From contig JAPPFM010000034.1 in NCBI GenBank assembly GCA_028821605.1, positions 1 through 59,618 of the forward strand: a DNA stretch of 59,618 nt, read 5' to 3'. Positions 24,633 through 32,666 of this stretch are shown piece by piece. The notes under the pieces were generated by a model. It was not told where the DNA came from. It was given only the letters and a program-made list of their open reading frames with translations, and made no database searches. This DNA is from Candidatus Poribacteria bacterium (lineage in GTDB: Bacteria > Poribacteria > WGA-4E > WGA-3G). Both the position numbers and the translations under genes were made by a program. Each line of letters starts with the position of its first letter. Within the stretch, counting starts at the first letter, position 1.

Positions 24633-25436
24633 ATGTCGAAAGCCCTCTCACTTGTTGCTTATAACGATTTAGAAAGTCAAGTTGAAGCATTGGAAAGGGA
24701 TGGTTATGTCTATTTCCCTAACGTGCTTAACGCTGAGGAAGTTGGGGAATTGCGAGCCACTATGGATCGGTTAGAGACGATTCCTGAGTGTTTGGATACA
24801 CACCAAACGCCTGAAAATGGCGGCGGATTCCTCAACAAAATCATCAATAACTCCTTTAATCGAGATTCCCTGTATCTCCAATTCCTTGACAAATCACCTA
24901 TTATTGAGGTTGCCGAGGCGACGCACGGTGAGGATTGTCATTGCATCGGTATGCAATCGTGGATAACAGGCCCGGGACGTCCAGATCAAGGGTTACATAC
25001 CGATTGGCTGCCGATCAGTCTACCGGCAGAAGTGCGTTCCGACCCGAGAGTCAAGGTTCCCATCTTCATCACCACCGCTCATTATTATCTCAATGATATG
25101 TACGAGGAATTGGGACCGACGAAGTTTGTGCCGGGTAGTCATTTCTCTGGGTGTTCCCCAAACGGAGCAACTGAATGGAACAATCGGAGTGAAGAGAGTA
25201 TTCTATGCAATGCGGGGGACGTGGTGCTTTTCCGCAGTGAAGTTTGGCACCGTGGTTCTGCCAATACGAGTGACGAGACCCGTTACCTCTTGCAGGTACA
25301 CTATGCCATGCGTATGATTACACAGAAATATCCACCCTATTTGAACAAATTTCAGTTTGACGAATCTATCCTCGCGCAAGCGAATCCTCAGCAGAGACGG
25401 CTTCTCGGCGATCATCGACCGAGTAATTATGATTGA
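24633..25436 (+). CDS. Phytanoyl-CoA dioxygenase (PhyH) family protein, copy B
   Basis: A 267-aa paralogue of copy A. The start at 24633 is supported by AAGGAG 8 bp upstream. The same GLHTDWLP (HxD) and VWHRGSANTS (distal His) motifs are present, and the C-terminal 140 residues differ from copy A at only a handful of positions. The first third is more diverged (DTHQTPENGGGFLNK against DRDETLENGDAFLHK). The next gene, a different PhyH-type protein, starts 18 bp downstream, so the two are probably co-transcribed. Confidence 0.88.
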   Translation: MSKALSLVAYNDLESQVEALERDGYVYFPNVLNAEEVGELRATMDRLETIPECLDTHQTPENGGGFLNKIINNSFNRDSLYLQFLDKSPIIEVAEATHGEDCHCIGMQSWITGPGRPDQGLHTDWLPISLPAEVRSDPRVKVPIFITTAHYYLNDMYEELGPTKFVPGSHFSGCSPNGATEWNNRSEESILCNAGDVVLFRSEVWHRGSANTSDETRYLLQVHYAMRMITQKYPPYLNKFQFDESILAQANPQQRRLLGDHRPSNYD

Positions 25437-25454
25437 AGTTGCATGTAAAACGCC

Positions 25455-26282
25455 ATGAACACACAAGTTACGAACGATCAGGTTGAATTTTATCGTGAAA
25501 ACGGATTTCTGATTATTGACGACTTCCTAAAAGGTGCCGAATTGTCATCGTGGCAGGATGATGTTGAGGAGGCTGTTGCGCAGCATGTGAGCCGTGATGA
25601 TGCTTTTCACAACCAAAAAGGAGAAGACGGTTACTACAAGAACGTTTTCGTTCAATGCGTCAATTTGTGGAAGGCGAGCGAGAAGATTAAACAATTGATT
25701 CTTAACCCTGAATTGGGGAAGTTGGCGGCGGACCTCGCTGGCACTTCGGGCGTGCGATTGTATCACGACCACGCCATGGTTAAGCAACCCTGGGCAAATC
25801 CAACGAACTTCCATGTGGATAATCCCTACGATCCATTTTATTCACATCAGGCAATCATGTTCTGGATAGCACTTGACGATACAACGGTTCAGAACGGCTG
25901 TCTGTATTTTCTGCCCGGCACACACAAAACGAGCGGCTTTGAGGTCGGTGGAAGTCTCGGACAGGCGGGTGTCGGCGAACTGTTCCGCGAATATCCAGAG
26001 TGGGCGGAGATTGAACCTTACGCCGCTGAGATGAAAGCGGGATCTGGTGTGTTTATCAGTGGGATGGTCGCGCATGCGGCGGGGCCGAATATGACGACGC
26101 ACCCGCGCCGTGCGTTTGCAATGCTTTTTATGCCGGAGGATGCCACATTCAATGGGAAAAAAAGTGCGCTGCCAGATGAAGTATTTGAGAAGTTGAAGGC
26201 TGGTGATGTATTGGCGGACGACGAACATTTGCCAGTGGTTTTCTCATATCGAAACGGTGGTACACTGGCAAATCAATCTTAA
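25455..26282 (+). CDS. Phytanoyl-CoA dioxygenase (PhyH) family protein, second subtype
   Basis: A 275-aa Fe(II)/2-oxoglutarate dioxygenase-like protein distinct from the A/B pair. The N-terminus VEFYRENGFLIIDDFL is the classical PhyH opening. H120-x-D122 in FHVDNPYDP and H207 in GMVAHAAGPN form the metal triad, with R218/R219 (HPRRAFAM) as probable 2-oxoglutarate anchor. GDATTVQNGCLYFLPGTHK-type sequence (LDDTTVQNGCLYFLPGTH, about 140-157) is typical of the family. It follows copy B by 18 bp. The ribosome site is weak, which is consistent with coupling. Confidence 0.88.
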   Translation: MNTQVTNDQVEFYRENGFLIIDDFLKGAELSSWQDDVEEAVAQHVSRDDAFHNQKGEDGYYKNVFVQCVNLWKASEKIKQLILNPELGKLAADLAGTSGVRLYHDHAMVKQPWANPTNFHVDNPYDPFYSHQAIMFWIALDDTTVQNGCLYFLPGTHKTSGFEVGGSLGQAGVGELFREYPEWAEIEPYAAEMKAGSGVFISGMVAHAAGPNMTTHPRRAFAMLFMPEDATFNGKKSALPDEVFEKLKAGDVLADDEHLPVVFSYRNGGTLANQS

Positions 26283-26311
26283 ATCGAAAACCAAATATCA
26301 GGAGTTTTCTC

Positions 26312-26718
26312 ATGTTGAGCGTAAACGTGAATGGAAAATCATCGTGTTGATTCTATCGATGATATTATTTGTTTCCGCTTGTGGTGGTGATGAGGTCGAT
26401 GTTGATTATCTTGGGGACTCCTATCCGCCTACTTCCGATGTGGATGTTTACTTTTCAGAGGATGACATAACCGAAGACTATCTGGTGATAGGACGTGCTA
26501 CTGTAGACGGAGGTGACGCAGAGGCGTTAGAAGAAAAGTTAATAGAGAAGGCACGCGAGAGTGGGGCTGATGGAATCATATTTGAAGAATTCGATCGGGT
26601 AAAGACCGGAGAACAAACCATAGTCAATGACATAGGGGACGTAGAAATCGTCAACACGGACACCAAAAGCACATTACAGGTTAAAGCGATTTTTATCAAG
26701 TATAACAGAAATCTATAA
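26312..26718 (+). pseudogene. Small lipoprotein gene with start-proximal one-base frameshift (or unusual start)
   Basis: The reading frame ending at 26718 encodes a clear lipoprotein: ERKREWKIIVLILSMILFVSAC, then an acidic mature part with a C-terminal domain (DAEALEEKLIEKARESGADG, then IIFEEFDRVKTG and TLQVKAIFIKY) that recalls small YbjQ/RcsF-like envelope domains. It has no proper start in frame: the nearest in-frame ATG (26203) lies deep in the previous gene. CAGGAG followed 7 bp later by ATG (26312) is an ideal start, but it is out of frame by one base. Restoring one T after the ATG would give MFERKREWK. It is therefore either a frameshifted gene or a sequencing error. Confidence 0.55.
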
Positions 26719-26771
26719 GGAGTTATAATTTTTTCTAACTTGTAGGTCAGGATTTTCAAAATAGATCCGAA

Positions 26772-28712
26772 ATGCCACACACAAAACCGACCCTATACCC
26801 ACCAAAACCGTCCTCATCCGTCGGCTGGCGGTCTATAGCAATTGGGCTTATTCTCATCCCCATCAATTGTTATTGGATCACCTATATTGAACTTGTACAA
26901 TATTCCGCGCAGCCCACCATTGTCTCGCTTATTTTCACGGTTGTTTTCAACGTCCTGGTGTTGATGGGACTCAACGGAATATTCAAACGATTCCTGCCTC
27001 AGACGGCACTATCCCAAGGTGAACTCCTTGTCATCTATGTTATGTTATCCGTTGCATCAGCGACAGCGGGACACAGCATGATGGAGATTTTGGTTCCCAC
27101 ATTGGGGCACGCGTTCTGGTTCGCAACACCAGAAAACGATTGGAAAGACCTGTTTTGGCGGTATATTCCGAGATGGCTTGCTGTCGCGGACAAAGACGTT
27201 CTTTCGGGCTACTATGAGGGGGATTCTACACTACATACAAAGCAGCATCTGTTGGGTTGGCTAACGCCTGTGATCAATTGGTTTGCCTTCCTCTTTGCGC
27301 TGCTTTTTGTTATGCTTTGCATCAACCTTATCGTGCGGAAACCGTGGACGGAAGATGAGAAACTGGCGTATCCGATTATCCAACTTCCGATGCGAATGAC
27401 AAGTGAGGGTTTTTTCACGAACCGGCTGATGTGGATCGCTTTCGGGCTTGTGGCGATTTTCGACATTATTAACGGTCTCCACCACATTTTTCCCGCAATC
27501 CCGTCCGTATACGAAAAAGCGTACCGTTTCAGATTCACAGAGAAACCCTTCTCCGCAATGGGGTGGCTGAGATTGGGGATTTACCCTTTTGTTGTAGGCA
27601 TCGGATTTCTGATTCCGTTGGATCTGCTGTTTTCGAGTTGGTTTTTCTTTTGGGTGTGGAAGGGGCAACAACTCATCGGAAGCGTCGCGGGTTTAGAAGG
27701 AACGGGCTATCCTTATATCAACTATCAGGGATTTGGTGCGTATATGGGCATCTTTCTGATTGCTGTTTGGAGGGGCAGAAAATACCTTCAATACGGGCGG
27801 GGTAACCCCGCCCCTACGAGCCTAAAGGTCCATTCCACGTCTACGCGGGATGAACCGATGTCGCCTCGAATTCTTGTTCTCGCGCTTATTGCCGGTGTTG
27901 CATTTCTGACCCTTTTTTGTTTGAAAGCGGGGATGTCTCTTTGGGCGATTCTCGTTTTCTTTGGACTTTACTTTGGTTTTTCAACGGCAATTTCCCGCAT
28001 GCGAGCGGAACTCGGGTCACCGATGCACGACTTGCACTATACGGGCCCCGAACGGGTTATGGTCGCCGCTGTAGGCACCCGTCGGTTGGGACCGAATAAT
28101 CTTGCAATGTTCTCTTTCTTCTGGTTTTTTACGCGTACCTTCGATTCTCATCCGATGCCCCACCAACTTGAAGGCTTCAAACTTGCCTCAACGTCAGGCA
28201 TCCGGAGCCGTTTTATGCTGTTTGCGATCCTGATTGCGCTGGTCGTGGGTATCCTTTCGCAATTTTGGGCACTTATATCCATCCCTTACCGACTCGGTGC
28301 TTTGCACGAGATGTCTCGCGTGCCAATCGTATACGGGTCTGAACCGTGGCGGAATTTGCAGAATTGGTTAACACATCCACTTTCCCCGGACTATTGGGCG
28401 TTAGGATTCACCGGAATTGGCTTACTGTTCTCGCTTTTCCTCATGCTGATGCGAATGAAGTTTTTCTGGTTCCCTTTTCATCCCGCAGCGTATGCCACCG
28501 TGTGCGGAAGTTGGGCAGTCAATTACATCTGGTTTAGTCTGGGGATCGTATGGGTGCTAAAATTGGTGCTGCTAAAATACGGCGGGAGAAATGCGCATCG
28601 AAAGGCGATGCCATTTTTTCTGGGATTGATACTCGGACAATTTACCGTCGGGAGTCTGTGGACAATTTTGGGCATGGTGTTTAATATACCGACTTATGGC
28701 ATTTGGCCGTAG
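26772..28712 (+). CDS. DUF6785/DUF6784-like multi-pass membrane protein
   Basis: A 646-aa membrane protein with about 13-14 hydrophobic segments, starting with SIAIGLILIPINCYWITYIE. The pattern (QTALSQGELLVIYVMLSVAS; PWTEDEKLAYPIIQLP; LEGTGYPYINYQGFGAY; SRMRAELGSPMHDLHY) matches the large integral membrane family annotated DUF6785/DUF6784 in Planctomycetes- and Poribacteria-like genomes. Its EDEKLAYPI element recalls oligopeptide (OPT) transporters. Transport of a peptide or small solute is therefore plausible but unproven. The hydrophilic loop at about residues 340-360 is encoded by an inserted palindromic repeat (27795-27813). The start is the ATG at 26772; no strong ribosome site is visible. 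Confidence 0.65.
   Translation: MPHTKPTLYPPKPSSSVGWRSIAIGLILIPINCYWITYIELVQYSAQPTIVSLIFTVVFNVLVLMGLNGIFKRFLPQTALSQGELLVIYVMLSVASATAGHSMMEILVPTLGHAFWFATPENDWKDLFWRYIPRWLAVADKDVLSGYYEGDSTLHTKQHLLGWLTPVINWFAFLFALLFVMLCINLIVRKPWTEDEKLAYPIIQLPMRMTSEGFFTNRLMWIAFGLVAIFDIINGLHHIFPAIPSVYEKAYRFRFTEKPFSAMGWLRLGIYPFVVGIGFLIPLDLLFSSWFFFWVWKGQQLIGSVAGLEGTGYPYINYQGFGAYMGIFLIAVWRGRKYLQYGRGNPAPTSLKVHSTSTRDEPMSPRILVLALIAGVAFLTLFCLKAGMSLWAILVFFGLYFGFSTAISRMRAELGSPMHDLHYTGPERVMVAAVGTRRLGPNNLAMFSFFWFFTRTFDSHPMPHQLEGFKLASTSGIRSRFMLFAILIALVVGILSQFWALISIPYRLGALHEMSRVPIVYGSEPWRNLQNWLTHPLSPDYWALGFTGIGLLFSLFLMLMRMKFFWFPFHPAAYATVCGSWAVNYIWFSLGIVWVLKLVLLKYGGRNAHRKAMPFFLGLILGQFTVGSLWTILGMVFNIPTYGIWP
27795..27813. repeat. 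GC-rich palindromic repeat inside the membrane-protein gene
   Basis: GGGCGGGG-TAA-CCCCGCCC is a perfect 8-bp stem followed by CTACGAG. It belongs to the palindrome family also found at 12161, 35404 and 59146, but here it is within coding sequence, read in frame as GRGNPAPT. Confidence 0.7.
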
Positions 28713-28894
28713 TACAACGTAATTGTATTATCTTACAAAACCGATCAATCTTGCTGTGGCAGTGAACTGTGCATGCAATATTGTTAACTTCGTAACATCA
28801 AAAGCGTTAGCACGTAACGTAGTGGAGTGCGGATTTAAGGAACGCACTTGATAGTTTAGACGCGCTTAACTTCTCCGCAAGGAACATTAAAAAC
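28713..28894. other. Intergenic region upstream of an enolase-superfamily gene
   Basis: About 180 bp without a gene. No convincing promoter pair or RNA structure was identified. Confidence 0.3.
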
Positions 28895-30022
28895 ATGAAA
28901 ATTCAAAAAATTCAGGCGTTTCCACTTGCCTACCAAGAGCCACACTACAAAGGTATCGAACGCTACATCACGCTTGCCCGCGTGGAAAGCGACGACGGTC
29001 TTGTGGGTTGGGGGGAATGTATCTCACAATTTCGAGAAGCGACACTCGCAACAAAGATAATCATTGAGCAGGGATTTGCACCGATGCTTACCGGTGAAGA
29101 TGCTTTAGATGTGGAACGGCACTGGCAGAAGATGCTTGACCACATCTGGTGGTATGGACCCGAAGGCATCGCTGCATTTGCCGTTAGTGCTGTGGATATG
29201 GCGTTGTGGGACTTAAAAGGCAAGGCACTCGGTTTACCCGTTTGCCAACTCCTTGGGGGTCAACTCCACGACAAAATCGTCGCAATGGCATCGTTCATCT
29301 TCGATATGGAGGACTTGGACTGGACACTCAACGAATTTCGGTGGTTGCGTGAGCAGAACTACCGCGTTGTCAAAGGCGGTTGGGGAATGCGCCCAGAGGC
29401 GGTATTCGGTCTCGACCGCCAGTGTGACATTGAGATGGTGCATCGCGTGCGTGAGGTCATCGGAGACGAACTTGAATTGGTCGTTGATACCCCCGGACAC
29501 CGTCGCGTTTGGGATGTCCCGACAGCTATTCAACGCTTTCGAGACCTCGAACCTTATCGGCTCAAATGGATTGAGCAACCGCTACCGCCCGATAACTTTG
29601 AAGCATACTCCCAGCTGCGGGCATCGGTTATGACACCCATCGGTACAGGTGAGGATGAGTGGGATGTCGAAAGTTACAAACGGCTTATTCAGTCCGGTGG
29701 GGTCGATATCGTACAAATTGATCCGGGACGTTGCCATGGGCTCACCGGCTGCCGACATGTCATCAAATTGATTGAGGCAGAGAGTCTACAGTTCAGTGCG
29801 CATACATGGAGCAGTGCCCTAAACACCGCTGCGAGTTTGCACATGTTAGCGATTTCGGCACATGCCGATTGTGCGGATTTCAAGCCCCACGAATCCCCAA
29901 TGCAGCATGAATTGGTCAGTGATCCGTGGGTACAAAAGGACGGCTATATCGCTATCCGTGACACGCCGGGATTGGGGGTCACGGTGCAAGAAGATGTTGT
30001 GCAAAAATATCTGTTCGGATAG
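28895..30022 (+). CDS. Mandelate racemase/muconate lactonizing enzyme-like (enolase superfamily)
   Basis: A 375-aa enolase-superfamily protein with the N-terminal capping domain (GLVGWGECI, AVDMALWDLKGKALGLPVCQLLGG) and a (beta/alpha)7 barrel. Metal ligands are D198 (VVDTPGH), E227 (WIEQPLPP) and E253 (GTGEDEWD). A mandelate-racemase-type Asp-His dyad is suggested by D276 (IDPGRCHG) and H303 (SAHTWSS). On the opposite face the KxK motif is reduced to a single K160 (VVKGG). It probably dehydrates or epimerises a sugar acid. AAGGAAC lies about 10 bp before the ATG. It is the first of three enolase-superfamily proteins in the window. Confidence 0.88.
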   Translation: MKIQKIQAFPLAYQEPHYKGIERYITLARVESDDGLVGWGECISQFREATLATKIIIEQGFAPMLTGEDALDVERHWQKMLDHIWWYGPEGIAAFAVSAVDMALWDLKGKALGLPVCQLLGGQLHDKIVAMASFIFDMEDLDWTLNEFRWLREQNYRVVKGGWGMRPEAVFGLDRQCDIEMVHRVREVIGDELELVVDTPGHRRVWDVPTAIQRFRDLEPYRLKWIEQPLPPDNFEAYSQLRASVMTPIGTGEDEWDVESYKRLIQSGGVDIVQIDPGRCHGLTGCRHVIKLIEAESLQFSAHTWSSALNTAASLHMLAISAHADCADFKPHESPMQHELVSDPWVQKDGYIAIRDTPGLGVTVQEDVVQKYLFG

Positions 30023-30135
30023 CAAGTCCGCCGGTTTCGAGCAGCTATCGTAGAAGCACGGATGTCGACGGGTCGCTTTGGGTGTCAATTTAGCGCGTAG
30101 GTTGGGTTGAAACGAAGTTGAAATCCAACCTCATA
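30023..30135. repeat. GGTTGGGTT-type dispersed hairpin
   Basis: The sequence GTAGGTTGGGTTGAAAC (from about 30099) pairs with AAATCCAACCT shortly after. The string GTAGGTTGGGTTGAA recurs at 59180-59194. It is located between the converging ends of the enolase-superfamily gene and the next minus-strand gene. Confidence 0.5.
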
Positions 30136-30605
30136 CTAAGGTTTCAATACACGCGCATCATTAAATCTATCCATTAAGTAAGCAACACCGTCACCTTCAG
30201 ATATACCTAAGACAATCCGTGCTTTTCCATCAGGCGCGAAAAGCGAGAGGACCCCGCCGCCCTCATTAACCATGAGAGTAGCACCCGTTTTCTCCTTTGA
30301 CCCCTGCGTTGTCACAGTCCCATTCCCTTCCGCAACCAAAAGAGAAGCGGCACCCATCCCTTTTGGACCATAAGTTACCACACGTCCGCCATCTCTATTC
30401 CAAGAGATATGAACCCGAGGATCCATACCATCACTCATTACCGTTATATCCTTACGCACGATTAGTTCTCGGACAGTCAGTTTATCAAACGTTTCAGACC
30501 CAAATTGTGCTTCAGTATTGCTGTTCATGTTTCCGATCATAAAGCCAGCAAGGGTCAGCAATCCCCTAAAAACATATATTTCAATTTTTCACGCAATCTA
30601 AACAT
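30136..30605 (-). pseudogene. Membrane-anchored repeat-rich protein gene with one-base frameshift near the start
   Basis: The downstream frame encodes an N-terminal hydrophobic stretch, LTLAGFMIGN, and then a glycine-rich beta-repeat region (VVTYGPKGMGAASLLVAEG, GTVTTQGSKEKTGATLMVNE, GGVLSLFAPDGKARIVLG). That looks like a small beta-helix or beta-solenoid domain; no family was recognised. The real start is ATG 30605 behind GAAGGAGAA, reading MFRLREKLKYMFLGDC and then a stop. The frame is broken at a run of four G (30563-30566, plus-strand C). A fifth G would give MFLGGLLTLAGFMIGN without interruption, for a 156-aa product. It is therefore an early pseudogene or a homopolymer sequencing error. 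Confidence 0.6.
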
Positions 30606-30645
30606 TATAGATTCTCCTTCTATTGTCGAAGCCAATTGTGGTTCG

Positions 30646-31578
30646 TTACGTTGCTTTCACGACACCTTTGATGTAACTTCTATCACCACTCGTCGCTTCC
30701 TTGAGAAGTGCTGGATAATCTTCAAGCGACACGATGTGCGTTATGAGGGGCTTTAAGTCAATGATACCCCGTTCGAGGAACCGGATCGCTGGCGGGAACG
30801 GGTCCCGAATCTTTGCACCGGGCGATGAACTCACCAAATTAAACGCGCCGCCGTGCCACGCGGCACCGTTGAATGTTACTTCCTCGCGAATACAACCGAA
30901 AAGATTGATATGTCCACCTTGGCGAACAATCTTCGTGGCGAGATTTAACCCTGCAGCCTTACCGGAACAGTCGAATACCACGTCAATCGGGCGTGCTCTT
31001 AGCTCTGATATTAACTCGGAGGCATCAATTTCCTTGGGATTATACGTAGATTCAGCACCGAGCGATTCTGCCAGTTCCAGACGTTTCCCAACGAGATCAA
31101 TGGCGATAAGATCGGACGTGTAGAATCGGCTCAATGCCTGAACGAACATAAGCCCCATAAAACCGCATCCAATAACTGCAACGTTGTCGGCAGGTCGCAA
31201 CGGGGCAGTGTCGAGACCTGTTACAACGCATGAAACCGGTTCAACAAGCCAGTATTCGTCCGCAATATCCGATTCTGGAAGGATATATAGGTCTTCAGTT
31301 GAACAGTTCTTGATACCATCGAACCCCAACGCTACACTCGCAACACGCATCCCTTCCTCAATATCCGGGACACCGCTTCCAACTTTTGTGACATAGCCAA
31401 CGCCTTCATGACCCGGCGGCGCGTAACCACCGTCACGAAAGGTCGCTAAGTCCCATGCGCAGACACCACATGCGGCATGCTGAACCTGCACTTCACCCGC
31501 CTGTGGATCAGCGACATCAATATCAATAATTTCGATGCCACCGTTTTCTCCATACCTGACCGTTTGCGTTTTCATCAT
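30646..31578 (-). CDS. Zinc-type medium-chain alcohol dehydrogenase/threonine dehydrogenase-like
   Basis: A 310-aa medium-chain dehydrogenase. The GroES-like N-terminal domain has CGVCAWDL and GHEGVGYV, the usual catalytic zinc Cys and His-Glu elements. The Rossmann domain follows with VAVIGCGFMGLMFVQ (about 134-148) and the NAD-type acidic residue in IAIDLVGKR. The structural-zinc lobe with four cysteines is missing or shortened (FDGIKNCSTEDL), giving a protein shorter than the usual 340-350 aa. The ATG at 31578 is preferred over 31587, because AAGGG lies 8 bp upstream of it and would touch the earlier one. It is likely a polyol or sugar dehydrogenase. Confidence 0.85.
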   Translation of the reverse strand: MMKTQTVRYGENGGIEIIDIDVADPQAGEVQVQHAACGVCAWDLATFRDGGYAPPGHEGVGYVTKVGSGVPDIEEGMRVASVALGFDGIKNCSTEDLYILPESDIADEYWLVEPVSCVVTGLDTAPLRPADNVAVIGCGFMGLMFVQALSRFYTSDLIAIDLVGKRLELAESLGAESTYNPKEIDASELISELRARPIDVVFDCSGKAAGLNLATKIVRQGGHINLFGCIREEVTFNGAAWHGGAFNLVSSSPGAKIRDPFPPAIRFLERGIIDLKPLITHIVSLEDYPALLKEATSGDRSYIKGVVKAT

Positions 31579-31675
31579 TTGGCACATCCCTTCTTACATT
31601 GCTCCAATAGCGAACGATAACACGATTTCTTCAGATTATAGCATACATCAGATGAGATATGGACGATTTTTTGGG

Positions 31676-32593
31676 TTACTCGATGGTGTCGTTTTCACAG
31701 CCATCAGATTCTATGAGGTACGGAACCCGCCAGTCAGTATTCTGAATATAGTGTCTCCAGAAGTAGATGACACAAGGTATGAGAATTACAAACCCTACAA
31801 GTCCTATCCACCACAATTCTTGAAATTCTTCAAGTGTTCCCGGTTGTGAAGATGAATCTTCAAATAATATCTCAAACCAACCGATAATTGATGGGATACT
31901 GTTATTTGCTATGTGGATACTCATAGGAATAAAGAGCGACTTCGTTCGAATGTAGAAGACAGCCATCACGCAACCGAAACAGAATGCACCAATAGGATCA
32001 AGGTGCAGGAGAGCAAAAATAAACGATGACGCAAAAATGCTCCGTGCCACACCCCACTTGACAGTCCATCGTGTCAACAGAATGCCGCGAAAAAAGAATT
32101 CTTCAATCACAGGGCCAAGGAAAACACTCATTAAGAAATTCAACAGGTTCGTGAGAATATGTCTATCACTACTCAACAAAACCATGGATGTGTCTTCAAT
32201 AAACCGTTCCTTGAAGAATTCGGGCATGAAGAACGATATGGGAAAGTAAAGTAGAAAGAAGGCTGAGACGGTGAAAATGACCTGAGGGACCGCCCATAAA
32301 CTATACAACCCAAACGTACGCCATGGTGGAAACTTTCCAAGCAATCGATTGTAAGATAAACCCGCACGAGCCAACATGCTACAGGTAAACAGAGAGAAAA
32401 AGACATACGGCAGTAGTAGTATTAGAGGCTCTCGAAGTGGGGATGATTTACCTTTGAACCACGCAGGCAAGAATGTCCCGAGGATAATGAGACTAAGGAT
32501 AGTCGCGATAAACGCAAGGATGACGTATCCCACTAATGCTCTGAACCGAATTCTCTCAAAAGTAGTTAGATTAATCTGCATATTGGGACTCAA
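31676..32593 (-). CDS. CPBP family intramembrane glutamic protease
   Basis: A 305-aa multi-pass protein of the CPBP (CAAX protease/bacteriocin-processing, Abi) family. The signature EEFFFRGILL carries the EExxxR motif, and later HLDPIGAFCFG and SIHIANNSIPS give the two conserved histidine-containing motifs. About seven or eight membrane segments are visible. Start choice is uncertain: TTG 32593 lies only 3 bp after GGAG, while ATG 32581 is 15 bp from it. Family members act in protein maturation, bacteriocin immunity or prenyl-protein processing; no target gene is adjacent. Confidence 0.85.
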   Translation of the reverse strand: MSPNMQINLTTFERIRFRALVGYVILAFIATILSLIILGTFLPAWFKGKSSPLREPLILLLPYVFFSLFTCSMLARAGLSYNRLLGKFPPWRTFGLYSLWAVPQVIFTVSAFFLLYFPISFFMPEFFKERFIEDTSMVLLSSDRHILTNLLNFLMSVFLGPVIEEFFFRGILLTRWTVKWGVARSIFASSFIFALLHLDPIGAFCFGCVMAVFYIRTKSLFIPMSIHIANNSIPSIIGWFEILFEDSSSQPGTLEEFQELWWIGLVGFVILIPCVIYFWRHYIQNTDWRVPYLIESDGCENDTIE

Positions 32594-32666
32594 CTACTCC
32601 GAAATAGATGTCTATACTTGGGATAAGCGAATGGCTTCTCAAAATTGCATGCGTTAGTATAGGGCA

